This document shows positions 9,936 to 23,900 of a stretch of DNA of 64,000 bases, piece by piece. The translations under genes were made by a program, and so were the position numbers. This stretch comes from Ahaetulla prasina (lineage: Eukaryota > Chordata > Lepidosauria > Squamata > Colubridae), in assembly GCF_028640845.1 (NCBI RefSeq), contig NC_080539.1:194627436-194691435 (forward strand). Reading direction: 5' to 3'. Position 1 is the stretch's first letter. The number at the start of each line of letters is the position of its first letter. A model generated the notes under the pieces. It had not been told where the DNA came from and searched no databases. It worked only from the letters and a program-made list of their open reading frames with translations.

Positions 9936-12496
9936 ACACTAGGAAATTAACTCCCCAGGAAAGCTGATATACTTTTATTGAGACTGGCTACAATAACAGA
10001 GTCTTGCAAGTCTGATTGTTCAACACCTCCTCCCTCTTCTTACATCCAGAGCAGTGTCTGCCCAAGCCAATTCTGAATGTTATCTCATCCCTCCAGATTT
10101 AAAAAATGTTTCAGTCCCTTTTGCCTAAGTAACAATTTTGCATATTTCTGTCACAGTCATCTTCCTTACTCTCCGCACTCCATCCAAAGAGATCCTGCCT
10201 GCATCTATGGGTCTGGATAAGTATCTGCCAACCTTCCCTTTGGAGAAAATCCATTCCCTCCTTTGCAGTCAAATTCAATCTCTTGGGGAAAAGGTCTGCC
10301 CAACGATCCCGGATTTCGGGGGTGGGGGAGTGCTGCAGAGATTGATCTTCTCTTCCTTGTTCTTTAAAATGAAGCTGCTGGGTGAGATCATCTGAGAGTT
10401 TACACCGCAATACTTACAACATGCAGGTAATACTCATCTTTATCCCCCTCTGGACTGTAGGGAAAATGCCCCGGTGCCAATTTCAAGAGATAAAGGGGGC
10501 ACAAGCAGAAAGCACTGCTTCCTAGCTGAAGTGCCCATTACCAGTTCTCGCGGTGAAGATCAGAATGGCCTCCGATCTTTCTGAATTTAGAAAGTTGTTG
10601 AAAAATGAACTGTTTTAGAGGGTTATTTAAACAGATTGGGCTACCATTTTTATTTTTTGCTTATTTTGAGTTACTTTATTTTTTTATGCCTACAATGTTA
10701 ACTGCTGAGAATAATTTGACTGTAGTGGAATATAAATGTGATAGAAAAATAACATAAAAGCTAAGGCGATCAAGTCTTTTGTAAGAACTAGGATGAGAAG
10801 AAGAAGGAGAAAAAGAGAAGAGTGAAAATGAAGAAATTAGGGGGAAATTGAATAACCAGGTTACAATTTGAGGCTTAAAAAAGGATTAGATAATGGCTCT
10901 TCTGGAAATTTAGCAAATAAAACCAATCTCAATTCCTATTTCATATACATAATTCATATCCTGTGGCTTCCTTTAGGCAACGCATATTTTTGCCACTTTT
11001 TACATGTTTAAGGGGACTGTATCAAGTGTGAAGTTGCTGTGATTTGTCAAAACATCTCCTCAGGCATGAAGGACACAAGTAGATGGAAAATTACTAAACA
11101 GAGCATATTATGAAGCAATAGGCTATTCAGATACAAATGCAAATGCAAAGAAATCTGTAATGGCTGATTCTGGAACTAGAACAACTGTTCAGAATGACAG
11201 AACAAAATATGAGTGGCCCAAGGAGGAAAATTTAATTTTCCTCTTTAAATTTAATTTTCTCTTTATTATTAACATCTTGCAACTGGTCTCTGCCCACCTA
11301 CAGCTTTGCATGGAAGAGCATTAGGATCTCAACTGTTTCTAGAAGCAAAGAGCACACATTGCTCAGTGAAACCCTGGTAATAATCTCTGAGCCCTTGTGT
11401 TTTAAGCAGACTGAATATACAGTAGATTGAAACTCAGGCCTATAAGCCAATCTGGTTTAATTGCCACTAACTGCCACCTTTTGAGTCTTTGTGCTTCTAG
11501 CCCCCTAAATCTGTTATCCAGAGACCATTCATTAAATCCTGAACAAAGGTGTGGCTCTAACCACGTCTGTAAGTCATCTATCTATCCAGTATTTGGGGCT
11601 TTAGCCTTTCTGATTGAAAGCACCCTTATCACTCTAAGGAAATCAGTTCATTTCAGTTTAAAGACCCAGGCAATGGTCTTCTTTTTTCTGTTTTTTTTTA
11701 ATCAATACTTTACTGTCACTATTCCAGGACTGATCTGATTTTAAAAGAATGTACTTTTAAAAGGCATTGCTTCTCTAATGGCTTATCAGTTATGGGCCAA
11801 AATAAACCTTTCATTCTCAATGATGGATTATTTGGGGATGAAGACAGAGTAGATCCATTGCTTAGGACGCAATGAATTAAAAGTGTAATTTAAAAAGAAA
11901 TCACAGCACAGAATAGAGTCAGAACGATTTAGAATTATAGGCAAGGTCTGAAGTTTAATACAGATCATGGGATTCTGATCAACATGAGGCTTTCGGATCT
12001 AGCAGCAGTTTTCAAGCACAGAAAGAAGAAGCATCACTTTGGGACAATGCTTCCTTTCCTGCAACCTCCTATGCTTTCCAAAATAAATTCCAGCCCTTTG
12101 GAGCAGATCTGGACAGATGCATTGACCCACTGGCAGACTGGGACACTAATAAAAATCAGCTTTCCTTTCAGTTCACAAACCCTCATCTGGATTAATGAAC
12201 TAGAAAAGATGCAACTGTATACAACCTCTTTTCTTCGCTCTATTTTCAGATACTTATGGATAGATTTTCATTTCCAGTTATATTTAGCAAGACAAAAACC
12301 TTCAGGATCAGCTGTTAGGCACAAAGAACTGAGCAAATTAATGCGTGTTCAATACTGTTACTGCCATTTCACATAATACCATGTTTCCTCCTTCTCCTGC
12401 TATAAGCTTTCTATTGCTTGCTCTCAAAGCTGGCTCCTGGACTCAGAAAGGAATCTAACCGGCCACTGGAAAATCACATTATATCAGAGGAAAAGC
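9936..12496. other. Non-coding DNA, nothing recognised
   Basis: About 2.5 kb without a recognised repeat or coding frame. Short open frames near 10.1-10.4 kb and 11.4-12.4 kb carry no known motif and show no splice context I can defend. Confidence 0.4.
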
Positions 12497-12504
12497 ATCT
12501 AAGA

Positions 12505-12639
12505 CAGGGGTCTCCAATCTTGGCAACTTTAAGACTTGTGGACTCCAACTCCCAGAATTCCTCAGCCAGCTTTGCTGGCTGAGGTATTCTGGGAGTTGAA
12601 GTCCACAAGTCTTAAAGTTGTCAAGGTTGGAAACCCCTG
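12505..12639. mobile_element. Palindromic hAT-like MITE, 135 bp
   Basis: The two halves are inverted copies of each other over nearly the whole length: caggggtctccaatcttggc at one end and gtcaaggttggaaacccctg at the other, meeting around the centre ccagctttgctgg. The flanks atctaaga (12497-12504) and atcttaga (12640-12647) form an 8-bp target duplication with one mismatch. The CAGGGGT terminus and 8-bp duplication indicate a hAT (Charlie-like) foldback MITE. As RNA it would make a long hairpin. Confidence 0.88.
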
Positions 12640-12647
12640 ATCTTAGA

Positions 12648-13175
12648 TATCAAGGCATAACTATTCAATGAGAAGTACTCCTTTTCTCCAAATTTGCAGA
12701 TTTTCAGAGTTATAAAATACTTCCGTTTTTCTTGATTTCTTGTATATATAACTGCTTTCAGTTAATCAACAACATTTTGTGTTTGGGAGATTTAACATTT
12801 TGGAGAGGAGGCTGGACAATGAGCCAAAGGAGGTAGAAAAGGATCACAAAGGAGGAATTTTCTGCTATTTTCCCCTTTCTGGATTTTCCTGGGGAGTCTG
12901 ACTTTTCAAAATTGTATCAGAATTGATGTAGCCTTTGCAGTACAGCCTTTATATGTTTCTGCCACAGTAAGGAAGCCCTTGAGTCTTTGGTACCAAACAC
13001 AGATGTAACACTGATCCTGTTGTACCACTTTAGTTGCTTATTTTTCAAAATGTAATGTTCTGGAGATCCATATGCAGAGGAACTAAAGTATCCTAAAGAA
13101 TCAAGAAGCTTATCATAACCTTATTATGAAATTGAGAATTGGACTCAGTTTAGACAGTATTGAGATATATGACTA
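12648..13175. other. Non-coding DNA, nothing recognised
   Basis: No supported feature between the palindromic MITE and the antisense SINE/L2 tail. Confidence 0.4.
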
Positions 13176-13340
13176 AATACATTTATTTATTAATTTATAT
13201 CCTGCCTTTTTTCCAGGAGCTCAATATAGTTTTAATGGGGGATTTCCCTTCATTTTACTGCCACAGCTATTGCCCTAAGAAATACCTTCAATTGAGAGTG
13301 ACTGACTGGTCCCATCAGTCTCAGTTCAAAACTTAACCAC
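13176..13340 (-). mobile_element. Antisense SINE/L2-type tail, old
   Basis: The stretch tttatttattaatttatatc followed by ctgccttttttccaggagctcaa is the reverse complement of the common squamate SINE/L2 3' tail. Downstream, gagtgactgactggtcc resembles the inverted SINE body. Diverged; ends approximate. Confidence 0.45.
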
Positions 13341-13955
13341 TAAATATCATGTCAGTGTATTCATGAATTGGAATAGACATGGCAACAGGTCAGCCAATGG
13401 GGACTGTTTGGTGACTCAGACAGTTTGGAACCTGGGAGTGGCTTAGCTTGACTGTTTTGTATAAAAGAATTGATATGTTCTTGTATTATTGCTTCTGATT
13501 GATTCTGTGCTTCTGGATACTGAGTTCTGATTCTGGCTTCTGCTGCATGGGTATTGTATACATGCATCATGCTCTATATTACTGTATATAAAGAATATAT
13601 ACATTAATCCTGCTGAATTGTTTACTTGTTCGCTGGTTGTATTGCTGCAAACTCTAACATATCATAGTTCTTCAATATGGTTGCAAAGAAATCTCTTGAA
13701 TTGACCAGAAATTTAAGATCGTAGGTTCGAAGAAAAAGAATAAATAGCACCAAAATAATCACACAACAGAAAGGATTCATAGGACAGGCTTCTTTAAAGT
13801 AATTCTTCTGCTTAACTAGATTTTCAATGGTTCTCCTATGTGACAGAATGACCTACTTGGAAGTGGGCACCATAGACTATATATAATGTCACATTACATT
13901 ATAATAGTTTGTAGGTATTATGAAATGACTTTTGTAAGTGAATGGTTAAAATCTA
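13341..13955. other. Non-coding DNA, nothing recognised
   Basis: No supported feature in this interval. Confidence 0.4.
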
Positions 13956-14895
13956 ACATGCAACTGAAGTAAATAAATTCATAAATAATCTAGATGAGGG
14001 AATAGAAGGGGAGCTCATCAAATTTGCAGATGGCACCAAGCTGGGAGGAATTGCTAAGACTTTGGAAGACGGATTCAAGTTTCAGAAGGATCTTGACAGA
14101 CTTGAACACTGGGCCCTAAGTTACAAGATGCAATTCAGTGATGAGAAAAATAAGGTCTTGCACTTAGGCATAAAAAAATTAAATGCACAGGTATAGAATA
14201 GGGTGTATCTCATTCAATAGTAGTAACTGTGAGAGAGAGCTAGGTGTCCTAGTGGACCACCAATTAATTATGAGCCAACAATGTGCTGTAGCTGTCAAAA
14301 AAAAGTCAATGCAGTTTAGGCTGTATAAGCAGAGGGATGCTGTCAAGACCATGAGAAATGATAGTACTGCTTTACATTGGACTGGTGAGTCTACACTTGG
14401 AATACCGCATCGAATTCTGGTCACCACGATACAAAAAAAAATGTTGAGATTCTGAAAAGTGTACAATTATAAAGGTTCTGGAGGCTAAACTGTATGACAA
14501 ATACTTGAAGGAGATAGATATGTCTAGCCTATTGAAGAGAAGGATTAGAGGAGACTATGATAACTGTCTTCCTGTATTTGAAGAGCCATCACAAAGAAGA
14601 GGGCATTGACTTATTCTCTAAGGCACCAGAGGGCAGAAGAAGAAATAATTGGTGGAAGCTTGTTAAAAAAAGATTCAACCTAGAAGTAAGGAGAAATTTT
14701 CTGACAGCAAAAACAATGACTCAGGGGAATGGCTTCTGGGATTGTGGGTGCTCTATCACTGGAGATTCCCAAAAATAGACTGAACAACCATTGATTGGCA
14801 TTTTATGAAGCTCCTACCTTGAGCTGGCAGTTGGACTAGAAGACTCCGAGGTCTCTTCCAGCTCTACAATTCTATGTTTCTAGGTTTCTGTGTTT
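13956..14895 (+). mobile_element. CR1 LINE remnant, RT core to 3' end
   Basis: It begins within the RT core, where translation of 14011-14040 gives ELIKFADGTK. The catalytic FADD box is FADG here (14023-14034), so one metal-binding Asp is lost. The RT C-terminal region follows in broken frames, with DMIT/VFLYLKSHHKEEGIDLFS near 14557-14620. It ends with the CR1 3' module ggactagaagactccgaggt and ctcttccagctctac. Frameshifts and stops throughout. It belongs to a different CR1 subfamily from the 1.3-kb copy, judged by sequence differences. Confidence 0.8.
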
Positions 14896-17343
14896 CAAAC
14901 AAAGCTGTGAATTCAGAACTGATTGCCTCTTCTTCTTGGAATGCCATACCTGACAGAAAATGTAGATATTTCAAAATGGGTTTAATGTTGTTATTATATG
15001 GTAGTAGGAAGGGACAGTGTTAGTAAACACAACAGATAAATACATAGAGTCAGAGAAAGAAAAACTGTTCTTCAGAGTTGAAGGGACTATCATGCTCAAA
15101 CATGATAAATGCAATAGAAACTGCTTTAAACATAAAATGTTTTAATGTAGGGGAAATAGTCCAATGGCATCCATAACTGATTGCCAACTGATGGTTTATT
15201 TTTAAAGCTGGTTCACCAATAAGAATAGAATTACATATCCCTTATTCCAAGAAAATATTGGGTTCTTGAGATCTAGGAGCCCACTCAGAGTAAATTCCTA
15301 TTGTTCAAAAACTCACATTTAGTATATTTTTATCTGTGAACTTTTTAGAATTTTATTTGCTCCTTAAATATACTTTATACCTTTCTGAATGAGAAGCATA
15401 AACAGAAGAGAGCAGATTTTTGCACTGAATCACACTCCTCTTATATTAATAACCTTGTTCTGCCCCCTGCTGAATGTCAAAGAAGAAATTAGAAAACTTA
15501 CCCTTATTTAAAATGGATTCCACTCAGTAAGTTGTTTTGTACCAAAACATGACTTTTTGCAATGAGAAAAGCTGTGGAACTTAGGTGAGAAGGTCAAGGT
15601 GAGAAGATATCTGGGGAATGATCTCCAAACAGGATTTGCTAAGTTTATTAACACTGCAGACTCTTGAGAGACTTTTCCCATCAGAAGCCAATGCATAAAA
15701 AGTACAGGGGAAATAGCTGTGTGGATTCCTCCTTAAAGTAATAATCATAGATATACATTCTAAGCCTTATATCACCAGATGGCATTTTGAAAGCACATGT
15801 TTTTGCCAAAGTAGAATACAAGCCAATATCCTAGATACATTTCTATCAACACAACTACTCCTTTAACACTCCTGAATTCCAAGCCTCCTCTATTCATGTA
15901 CGTTCCCTACATGAGTCGGAATCCTAAAGTCCTGCAAGTTCTCCTCATACTATTTATTTACTTATCACATGTAGGACAACCAAATTGGTGGCATAAATAA
16001 GAAACTGAGGCCAACTAATCCATCCTCTTTTCATTTCACAGGCAAGGATAGAAAACAGCTGAAAAAAACTTTATTACCACTGATCCAAACCCAGATGAGC
16101 ATTTTTTTAAAACAATCTATTAGTGTGAAGTGTTCCTGTCTTTTCTGCAAAATATCCCAGGAGGTAAACTGATGCAACAGTCCTAGTAACTCACACCCAA
16201 AGATAAACTAGATTTGATCTGTATAGGTTTCCAAAATAGACTAGGGTCCACTTTCATTTACACATTTCAAACCATCCAAGAAATGGCTGCTTACAAATCA
16301 CCAAGTTCCCAAAATGTGCTCAAGCATTCGAAACATTAAAAATAGATTATTTCCACATGTTTAAACTATGAAATCCTATGATACAAGCAATCTCTGTTTT
16401 TTCCCTAAAAGTTAGGAGACAGGCTCATACTTACGCATTTATATACCAATGATATGACTAATTTTCATACTAATCAAGTTGGTATACCACCAGTTGTCTG
16501 GTATTGTCTGGTATTATAAAATAAAAAATAATTATAAGTCATATATAATTTATAAATCTTCAGATTACAGAGGATTGCTTTCACATCTCTGATGTTTAGA
16601 GGGAACCTATCAGCTCCTTTGCCAATAATGCCTAAATTTCAAGGCTATAATGGCTTTTCCTTTTAATAGAGTGCCACATTTTTAAAGCCAGGCCAAACAG
16701 ACAAATGCTGCAGAGTTTCCAGGATTGAATCTACAATCAAAACTTTTAATGTATGAATTTACTTATTCATTTACTTATTCACATTCCTAACACCATTCAA
16801 TTCATCAATGACTCTGATCATATTCATAATTCACAATGAATTCACAATGGTGATTTTGACACTTGGAAGCAGAGGTAAATAAATTCCTCCGAGTGTGAGT
16901 TTAAAGCCAACCTTTTCAACTGAATCTCTTAACGCCTTAATAGAATTATACTTCAATACTAAAAATCTCAGGGCAATCTCCAATTCCTCTGGCTTTTGAA
17001 ATGATGAAGACTGAAGATGATCAATATGTATGTAAAAAGCCTTGAATATAATCCCTATCCTCTTAATGAAATTATTTCACAGAAGAATATTTGCATCTGC
17101 TAGCTATTTTTTTTAATGTTGCCTACATGGTATATTTAAAAAAATTCTCTGCAATCAGGCTAAGTATTTTACTCTTAATGCTTTGGCAAAGAAAATACAA
17201 CACTATGGCTGGTGTCCACCTCTGTACATGATGACAAAGTGTTTGTGCTTTAGCAAAAGTTCTGCTATCTTAATTTTAATTCTTATTATCTATAGGATAT
17301 ATTTACAGGCAAGTCTCTGTGTCATACCAAACTTTGATCTTAC
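14896..17343. other. Non-coding DNA with one CTCF-like site
   Basis: No coding frame or named repeat recognised. The only regulatory-looking string is the CTCF-like motif near 15.46 kb, listed separately. Confidence 0.4.
15459..15474 (-). promoter_or_regulatory. CTCF-like binding motif
   Basis: On the minus strand the sequence reads tcagcagggggcagaa, which fits the core CCASYAGRKGGC of the vertebrate insulator protein CTCF except at the first two bases. It has the same orientation as the stronger site at 25.34 kb. A motif match alone does not show binding. Confidence 0.35.
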
Positions 17344-17351
17344 GTAAGCTG

Positions 17352-17645
17352 CAGCGGTAGGTTTCAAATTTTTTTACTACCGGTTCTGTGGGTGTGGTTT
17401 GGTGGGCGTGGCATGGCTTGGTGGGCATGGCAGGGGAAGGATAGTGTAAAATCTCCATTCCCACCCACTCCGGGAGAAGGATACTGCAAAATCCCCATTT
17501 CCTCTCAATCAGCTGGGACTTGGGAGGCAAAGAATAGATGGGGGGCGGGGCCAGTCAGAATTTTTACTACCGGATCTCTGAACTACTCAAAATTTCCACT
17601 ACCGGTACTCCAGAACTGCTCAGAACCTGCTGAAACCCACTTCTG
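17352..17645 (+). mobile_element. hAT-like non-autonomous MITE, second copy of the 290-bp family
   Basis: The termini are cagcggtaggtttcaaa and ctgaaacccacttctg. A perfect 8-bp target duplication, gtaagctg, lies at 17344-17351 and 17646-17653. The interior matches the 2244-2532 copy along its length (ggcgtggc repeats, gcaaaatccccatttcctc, aatagatgggggg). The 5' terminus has diverged from the cagtggtggg consensus. No transposase. Confidence 0.88.
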
Positions 17646-17825
17646 GTAAGCTGGTCTTCAAACATAAATAAATCTATATTGTACAAATTAACATTTCATC
17701 TGCTGTTAATTTGTTGGATTTGATTATTGGTCATAATAAAGTATTACTACTACTATTTTTTTAACTTCAGGACTGGAGAAGACAGTTGAGAATATGATGG
17801 ATAGCAAATAACTAGGCTTATTTGT

Positions 17826-17965
17826 TTTACATCTTGCCTTTATTATTATTTTTTATAAATACTCAAGGAGGCAACATATCTAATACTCCATCCGCCTATT
17901 TTCCCCACAGTATCATACTTTAGACAGATCATACAATGACCATGCTCTCTGTGGAAGTCAAAAGT
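17826..17965 (-). mobile_element. Antisense SINE tail
   Basis: The string catcttgcctttattattat, then aaatactcaaggaggcaaca and cgcctattttccccacag, is the reverse complement of the tail seen at 760-830. It marks a truncated SINE of the same family in the opposite orientation. Confidence 0.6.
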
Positions 17966-20900
17966 GCTGTAAAAGAAAAAGGATGATCATTAACAAGGTG
18001 AATGGACTGAATTATACCAAGAATGAATGAAAGATTGGAAGGTCTGAAGGTGCAGGTTGGGGACAGAGCCTCCTGAAGAAAATCTATCTATAGGATCACT
18101 AAGAATCAACACAGTCTTGATGGTACATAATCAATTTTTTGTTTAATAAGTTTTATTTAATAAAGACATCATTGCCTGTTCTCTATTGAGGGTTTAATCA
18201 TGCCATTAATGTGGCATTATATGAAATTAAGAATGGCCAAAGAAAATAATGTAAGTAATTAGAAATGAGTTGATATTATTGTGCAGCACACCTATCTCTT
18301 TCAATCTCGTCTGAATCAGGTGTTAGACTTTTTAGACGCAGTACAGGGCTGGATGGAGATCAATCGAATTCCATTTTGAAAAGATAGTGATGGTATTGGT
18401 GAATTAATACCATTGAGTTTAAATAATGGGAGTTTAAATAATGGGAAAACAGCATTTTCTGGATGTGAGCCTGCCATAAAATTTGAGGTATAGTTATTCC
18501 TGATCTAGTTTGTTATGGAAAACTTTGCTGGTAACACCAACTAGAAATACCTCTAGCTGTCCATGTTTAGCTGATGCAAAGGTTGGTTGAGTGTCGAAAC
18601 TTTGCTTGTATTATTTACATTTAAGAGTAGCTCAAAATATTGCCGTTTATATAAGATCCTTACGGCAAAAGTCCTCTTGTAGTATACACCAACCTATACC
18701 ATTTTTGGAAGGAGTCGTAATCATCCTTTGTTGACAGGTAGTGTCTTGAAGAGAGGGGAGAATTACATGGCTCTCACAGTTGTGACACCCTCTAAGGAAC
18801 TCAAGGCTCTTGTAAGCGCTTCAATAGTTCAGTTTTGCAAGTTGAGGCTGGTATATCTCTTGACTGAGTTTCTTTTTAAATAAGTCTGCTATTTTACCAA
18901 CAGTTATAGTAATATTTTCATTCTAGATGACTTGCATTTTATTTCAGTGCAGTAAATCACTGTGATTTTATTAATCATTTCTGTCCTGGAGTAAGTCTTT
19001 GCAAAGGATGGTATACAAACATCTTAAATACATGAGCTGTTAGTCAAACGAACTAATCATATGACACAGTATAAACTGATTGATGTTCAATTTGTACAGA
19101 TACTGTTTAAATAAACAAAAATGTAAATGTTTTCAATAAAATATGAAACAAGACTGTGCACAGCTGGTTGTAGCGTGATCCAGATGACAAGCAACTCAAC
19201 ATTTGTCTCTGCCTTCTAAGAGAAGGGAGTAAAGGAAGAATTAGATGAAACAGATTACTACCAGTTTAATAGAAACACAAAATTAATAACTGTATAAATA
19301 AGTTGCACGGAGAGAGAAAAACTAAAGATACTAAAGCATCTTTTTCCCAAGGATCTACAGTATTTTAAATATATATCTTAATACAATACAGAATCACTTT
19401 TTACTAAACGAAAATGTTCTCTGGAAAAGGTTTCAATACTTTCACTGCCTTGTTTTGGAACTCCCTGATCCATCTGGCTTTTAAAGGCATATTTCCCCCT
19501 GAACCAAACAATTGAAGAGATGACTCTTTACTAGCTGACAACATTGAGTTTCAGCCGAAATGATACAGGAGTTGGTATTTTTATGACATCTGTGGACTTT
19601 CATCTGACTTCAGTTTTCTTGCTGCAGTACAATCTGCAAAGTGTGCATTCAGTATTTTCAGCTCTTCTTAAATTAGCTCATTTGATCATTACAGCCTCCT
19701 TAAGGAAAACATAAGCCATATTCAAGCACATGGGGAAATACCACAATTTGAGGATAGACTGAACAGCATCCAGATGGAGAAAAGATTTCACTTCCAGACA
19801 GTTGTTATAGGTCCCGCTTCTATTTGCAAGAAAAACATGTGTGTCCCTCCTTTCATGGACACCTTGCTTTACACAAGGAAGGAAGAGGGACAACACACAG
19901 TCTCCTCCACAACTTTTTATGATGGAAATATTCCATGATGATCCTGATCAAACCTCCTGATTCATTCCATCTCCCCCTCCTTTTTTTTAAGTCTGGGGGT
20001 GGGGTCTCAGTCAATGACATCAAAGAACTCACACAAGAGAAGGAGTTGACACAACTCTTTTACTGCCGCATAAAGAAAAGCCATTAATATACAAATAGAT
20101 GTTTAGAAATATTTTTATGTTTGCATCATTACAGGAAAAGCATTAATTATCACCATCATAGCAGTTGGAACTTTTACTCAGAAATGTCTGATTATCTTTC
20201 TAAATAAATAAGACCATTGAAAGGCCCTGCCCTGAATCCCAAAGAAATCAATCCAAAACAGAGGACAATCTGCATAACTACACAGGAACTTCTCAGGCTG
20301 GGGGGACAGAGCTACAGTAAGATTGCAATTTCTACACCTAGTATGGACTGCTACACTATATTTACATGTTTATTTTTTTATATGTGTCTTTTGTTGTGAC
20401 CGAAATACATTACAGCAATAAAAAAAATAGATGTTACTATGTTAGATTGCTATGCTGCCTTTCTGTCATGAAAAATGGCACTACATACCAAGTCAAACGA
20501 CAGGACACCTTTCTGAAACGTTTTCAAATTCAGAAACACCATTCTGAAAAATTAAGAACTGACACAGAATGGTTACGAATTCATAACTTTGGTCCTACCT
20601 TTGGTTTTCAGAAGTTGTGTTACACAGGCATAGCTGTCCCAAAAGACAGATCTCTTCCCCCCGCCCCCCATGCCACCCAATAAAATGACGACTTTCACCA
20701 CAGCAGGTAAGAAAATGTTTTCTATGTAAAATGATCTGGAGGTACCTTCTCTTGACCATATATATACTGTTCCTTAGGATTGCTAATTCAGAAGTAAAAA
20801 GCATTGAAAAAGAAGAGGAAGAGAGCCATTTCTTAAAAACAAAAGGAGAAGAATGGTTACACATTTTGTTTCATATCTCAGATTTCAGAATGAAAATTGG

Positions 20901-23900
20901 AAATTAGGTTTATGCTTCAAGTAGTAGTGATGACCCCCCACCTCCCTGTTTCTATAACATGTAGATCAATATCCAGAAATTAATTGAAGGGCTCAAAGAT
21001 GACACAAAGACTGTGAGAAGTCACTGGGAAAAAACAAAAAACAAAACAAAACCAGCATTCATTGTTTATTTTCAAAAAGCAGAGTTCAAATTGAATCTTA
21101 ACCCTGTCACCTTCCTTTAACTAAAAAAGAAGTAATCAAGCATAAGATTCAATCATATATTCCATCTGTCTTTCCAGGCAGCTAATTGCCTGTTTGTAAA
21201 AACAGCTACAAGAGGGGGTAAATGTCAGCACATCTGGACTATATACCAGCTTCTCCAGCTTGATAAGTGGCAAGATCAGTTGGGCTTATTCTCAGTGATA
21301 CTCAGTGATACTCAGGAGAATACATTTCTGTCTTATTTTGCCTATCGCTAAGAATTATGCCTGAGTATTTCAATTCCAGGAAGCCCTAAGTAGAAGCAAC
21401 TTTTCAAACACAAAAAGTGAGTCCTGCTAAACTCAATCAGGCTTATTTAAGGGAACATACACAGCAACTTCCTTGTCTGAATATACATCATCAATCTGAG
21501 CCTTGAATAGCAAAAATGTGCCATTTTTTATTTCTCATTAGATTATGGTTGATTGAATCAATAAACTCTTAAACCGTTACCATGAATAACTACCATTCAT
21601 TCATACATTGGAAGGGTTCTCTAGAGAGACACCAGTGGTGTGTTTTCTTTTTTCTTTTTTTGTTAAGGTTGGATTCAGGAGAAAACTTATTAATTGCTTG
21701 CCTGCTTGCTTGGTACAGACAGATTCGATTTTTTAAAAAATTGCTTCCCATGTTATTTTAGTAAACAAGCAGAGGAATAATAATACTACCACAATGTTTT
21801 AGATATATTCAGAGATATCAGAAACAACATAAGTACTTCAATGCTGCTTTTTTAGAGATAAAGAAACTTAAGAAAATTTTGCTGCCGTAAAAGTGTATCA
21901 ATCCAAAGGCTCTTCACACAAACTTAACATATTTTTCCATATTTACTGCTATAGTTTTAATAAAGCAATCTCTGTTAGGTGGTCTTGTAAGTATATCAAT
22001 AGTTAGAAAATCTGTTTATTTAATTAGACATATTTAGCAAAGAATCCAACTCCCCAGACTCCAGGTTGCATATAGTGATTAGATTAAACAAAACAGGTAC
22101 AGTAGTTTTGGAATTAACCTGCTGAAAGCTCTTATGCACTAATTGTGTTATTGCCCACATAACTGATAGGATGAGGTGCTTCTTAGTGCTTCAGTTTGAC
22201 AAAAGGCCAAGACCATTTCTAAGGGAGAATGAGTGCTCTCAGGTTCTTTATACCTCAGCATGAAAGGGGCACATTGTTACCCGCATGGAAGTGATCCATT
22301 TCCTGAAACACTGAATCAAGGTGACCACTGCACTCACCAAGCAGCACCAAGCCTTTAGGATTCACTCTCTCTCAATCAGCTCAGTAAATAAAGCTTGTGG
22401 GACTGATCATCATCAAAAATGCTTCTGTAACAAGGAAGTGCATTTTCTATTAGGGAACCTCCTAGATCAAAGGATGGAGACAAACCAAAGTGTGACTCAA
22501 ACCCAAACTCAAAGGCTGCTCAATATGCAACTTTCCCAAAGTGTTGAGGATTTCAGTCACTCCTCTTCTTCTTCAAGACACTCCAATCTTCAGCCACCCG
22601 CTAATATTTGCCACCAGAAGGGACAATTCACAACTGCAAACCCAATTCACATCAATACTGTAATGTAAGCAGAGCTGTCCTCAAGTGAAAGTCTAGTCTG
22701 CCAGCTTCCCTTTCTTAATAAATGGTGTGTCATTAATAACTAAATTCTGTTCCAAAACTCAGCCTAGCCATTGTGCATCCACACATACCGTGAAATGTGT
22801 CAAACAAGAGGTACCAATTGTGTACATAGCGTTTAAACAAGTCTGTGATTACTCTCATATCTCTACAGGATTATTACCAATAAAACTCACAAGATAAATT
22901 GGTAATGTAATTTACCATCAGTTTCCCAGGGGAAACAAATAGGCTTAATGCATATAAAACAATAGATTTATTTTTAAAGAATTCCAGAAAAAAATATTTT
23001 GAAGCTTTTAAACCTGCAAGATACCAGTCATCCCCTGCAAGTCCTGAAAAGGGCAAGCTAAAAAAGGAATGAAACTCAGCCCTCAAAAGGGGACTGCATT
23101 AAGCAAATTCAATGGATGTTAAAGCTGCAATCTGACTTAATAATAAAACAGAAGGAAAGTTATTTATAGAGCAATCGTATTCCTGTCTACTCAAAAGAAT
23201 GTCTCATTCTGTTCAATGCAACTTGCTAGCAAGAAAGCCTGCATGATATTGCCACTTAAATGAAGTATATAAAAAAGACAATTGTCTGTTTAATTTCTAT
23301 GTATTTATTTGCCATGAGACCAGACAAACTAAAAGAACAAAGTGTTCTTTGCAGAAAAAAAAATAAGGAAAAAAAACCAAGACTGTATTGCCTGGAACCC
23401 TCATGATTAATATCAAATACTCTCCACCCCACCATCACTAAAGAAAGGAGCTCTTTTCAGTGTGAGTTTAGAGAGCCTCAATTGTGAAACTGCACCCTGG
23501 GCTGTCACAGCACAAACAAGCCGGATCCCTGCTGGCATTGCCAAAGCATTGGCTGAGATTTCTGAATATCAGTCTCTCCCAGCTTGGAAATAGCAAAGAG
23601 CTGGGGTTAAGATGGTTTTTTACAAGAGGAGTGTGAATCCTGTGGCCCCAAAAGTTTTGGGTATGCCTCCTCCAGCCACTCCCGAAGTTACCACCTAATT
23701 CTAATTTTTAATATGGCTGAAAGAAAAAGAACTTACAGTAAATTAATTGGCAGTAATCACAGAAATAATATTTAAATTATTTTAATTGAATTTACATTCA
23801 ATCAATTCTTTTCCACTTCATTCTGGTCCCTACCTAGAGTGTAGCTCCTGGCATGTCTTTTTATGGTTCACCCCCCAAAAAAGTTTCCTAAAAGAATACA

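Noticed and set aside
14620..14636. CTCF-like string (caccagagggcag)
   Set aside because: Lies in CR1 sequence and has a weaker core. I kept only the three better sites.
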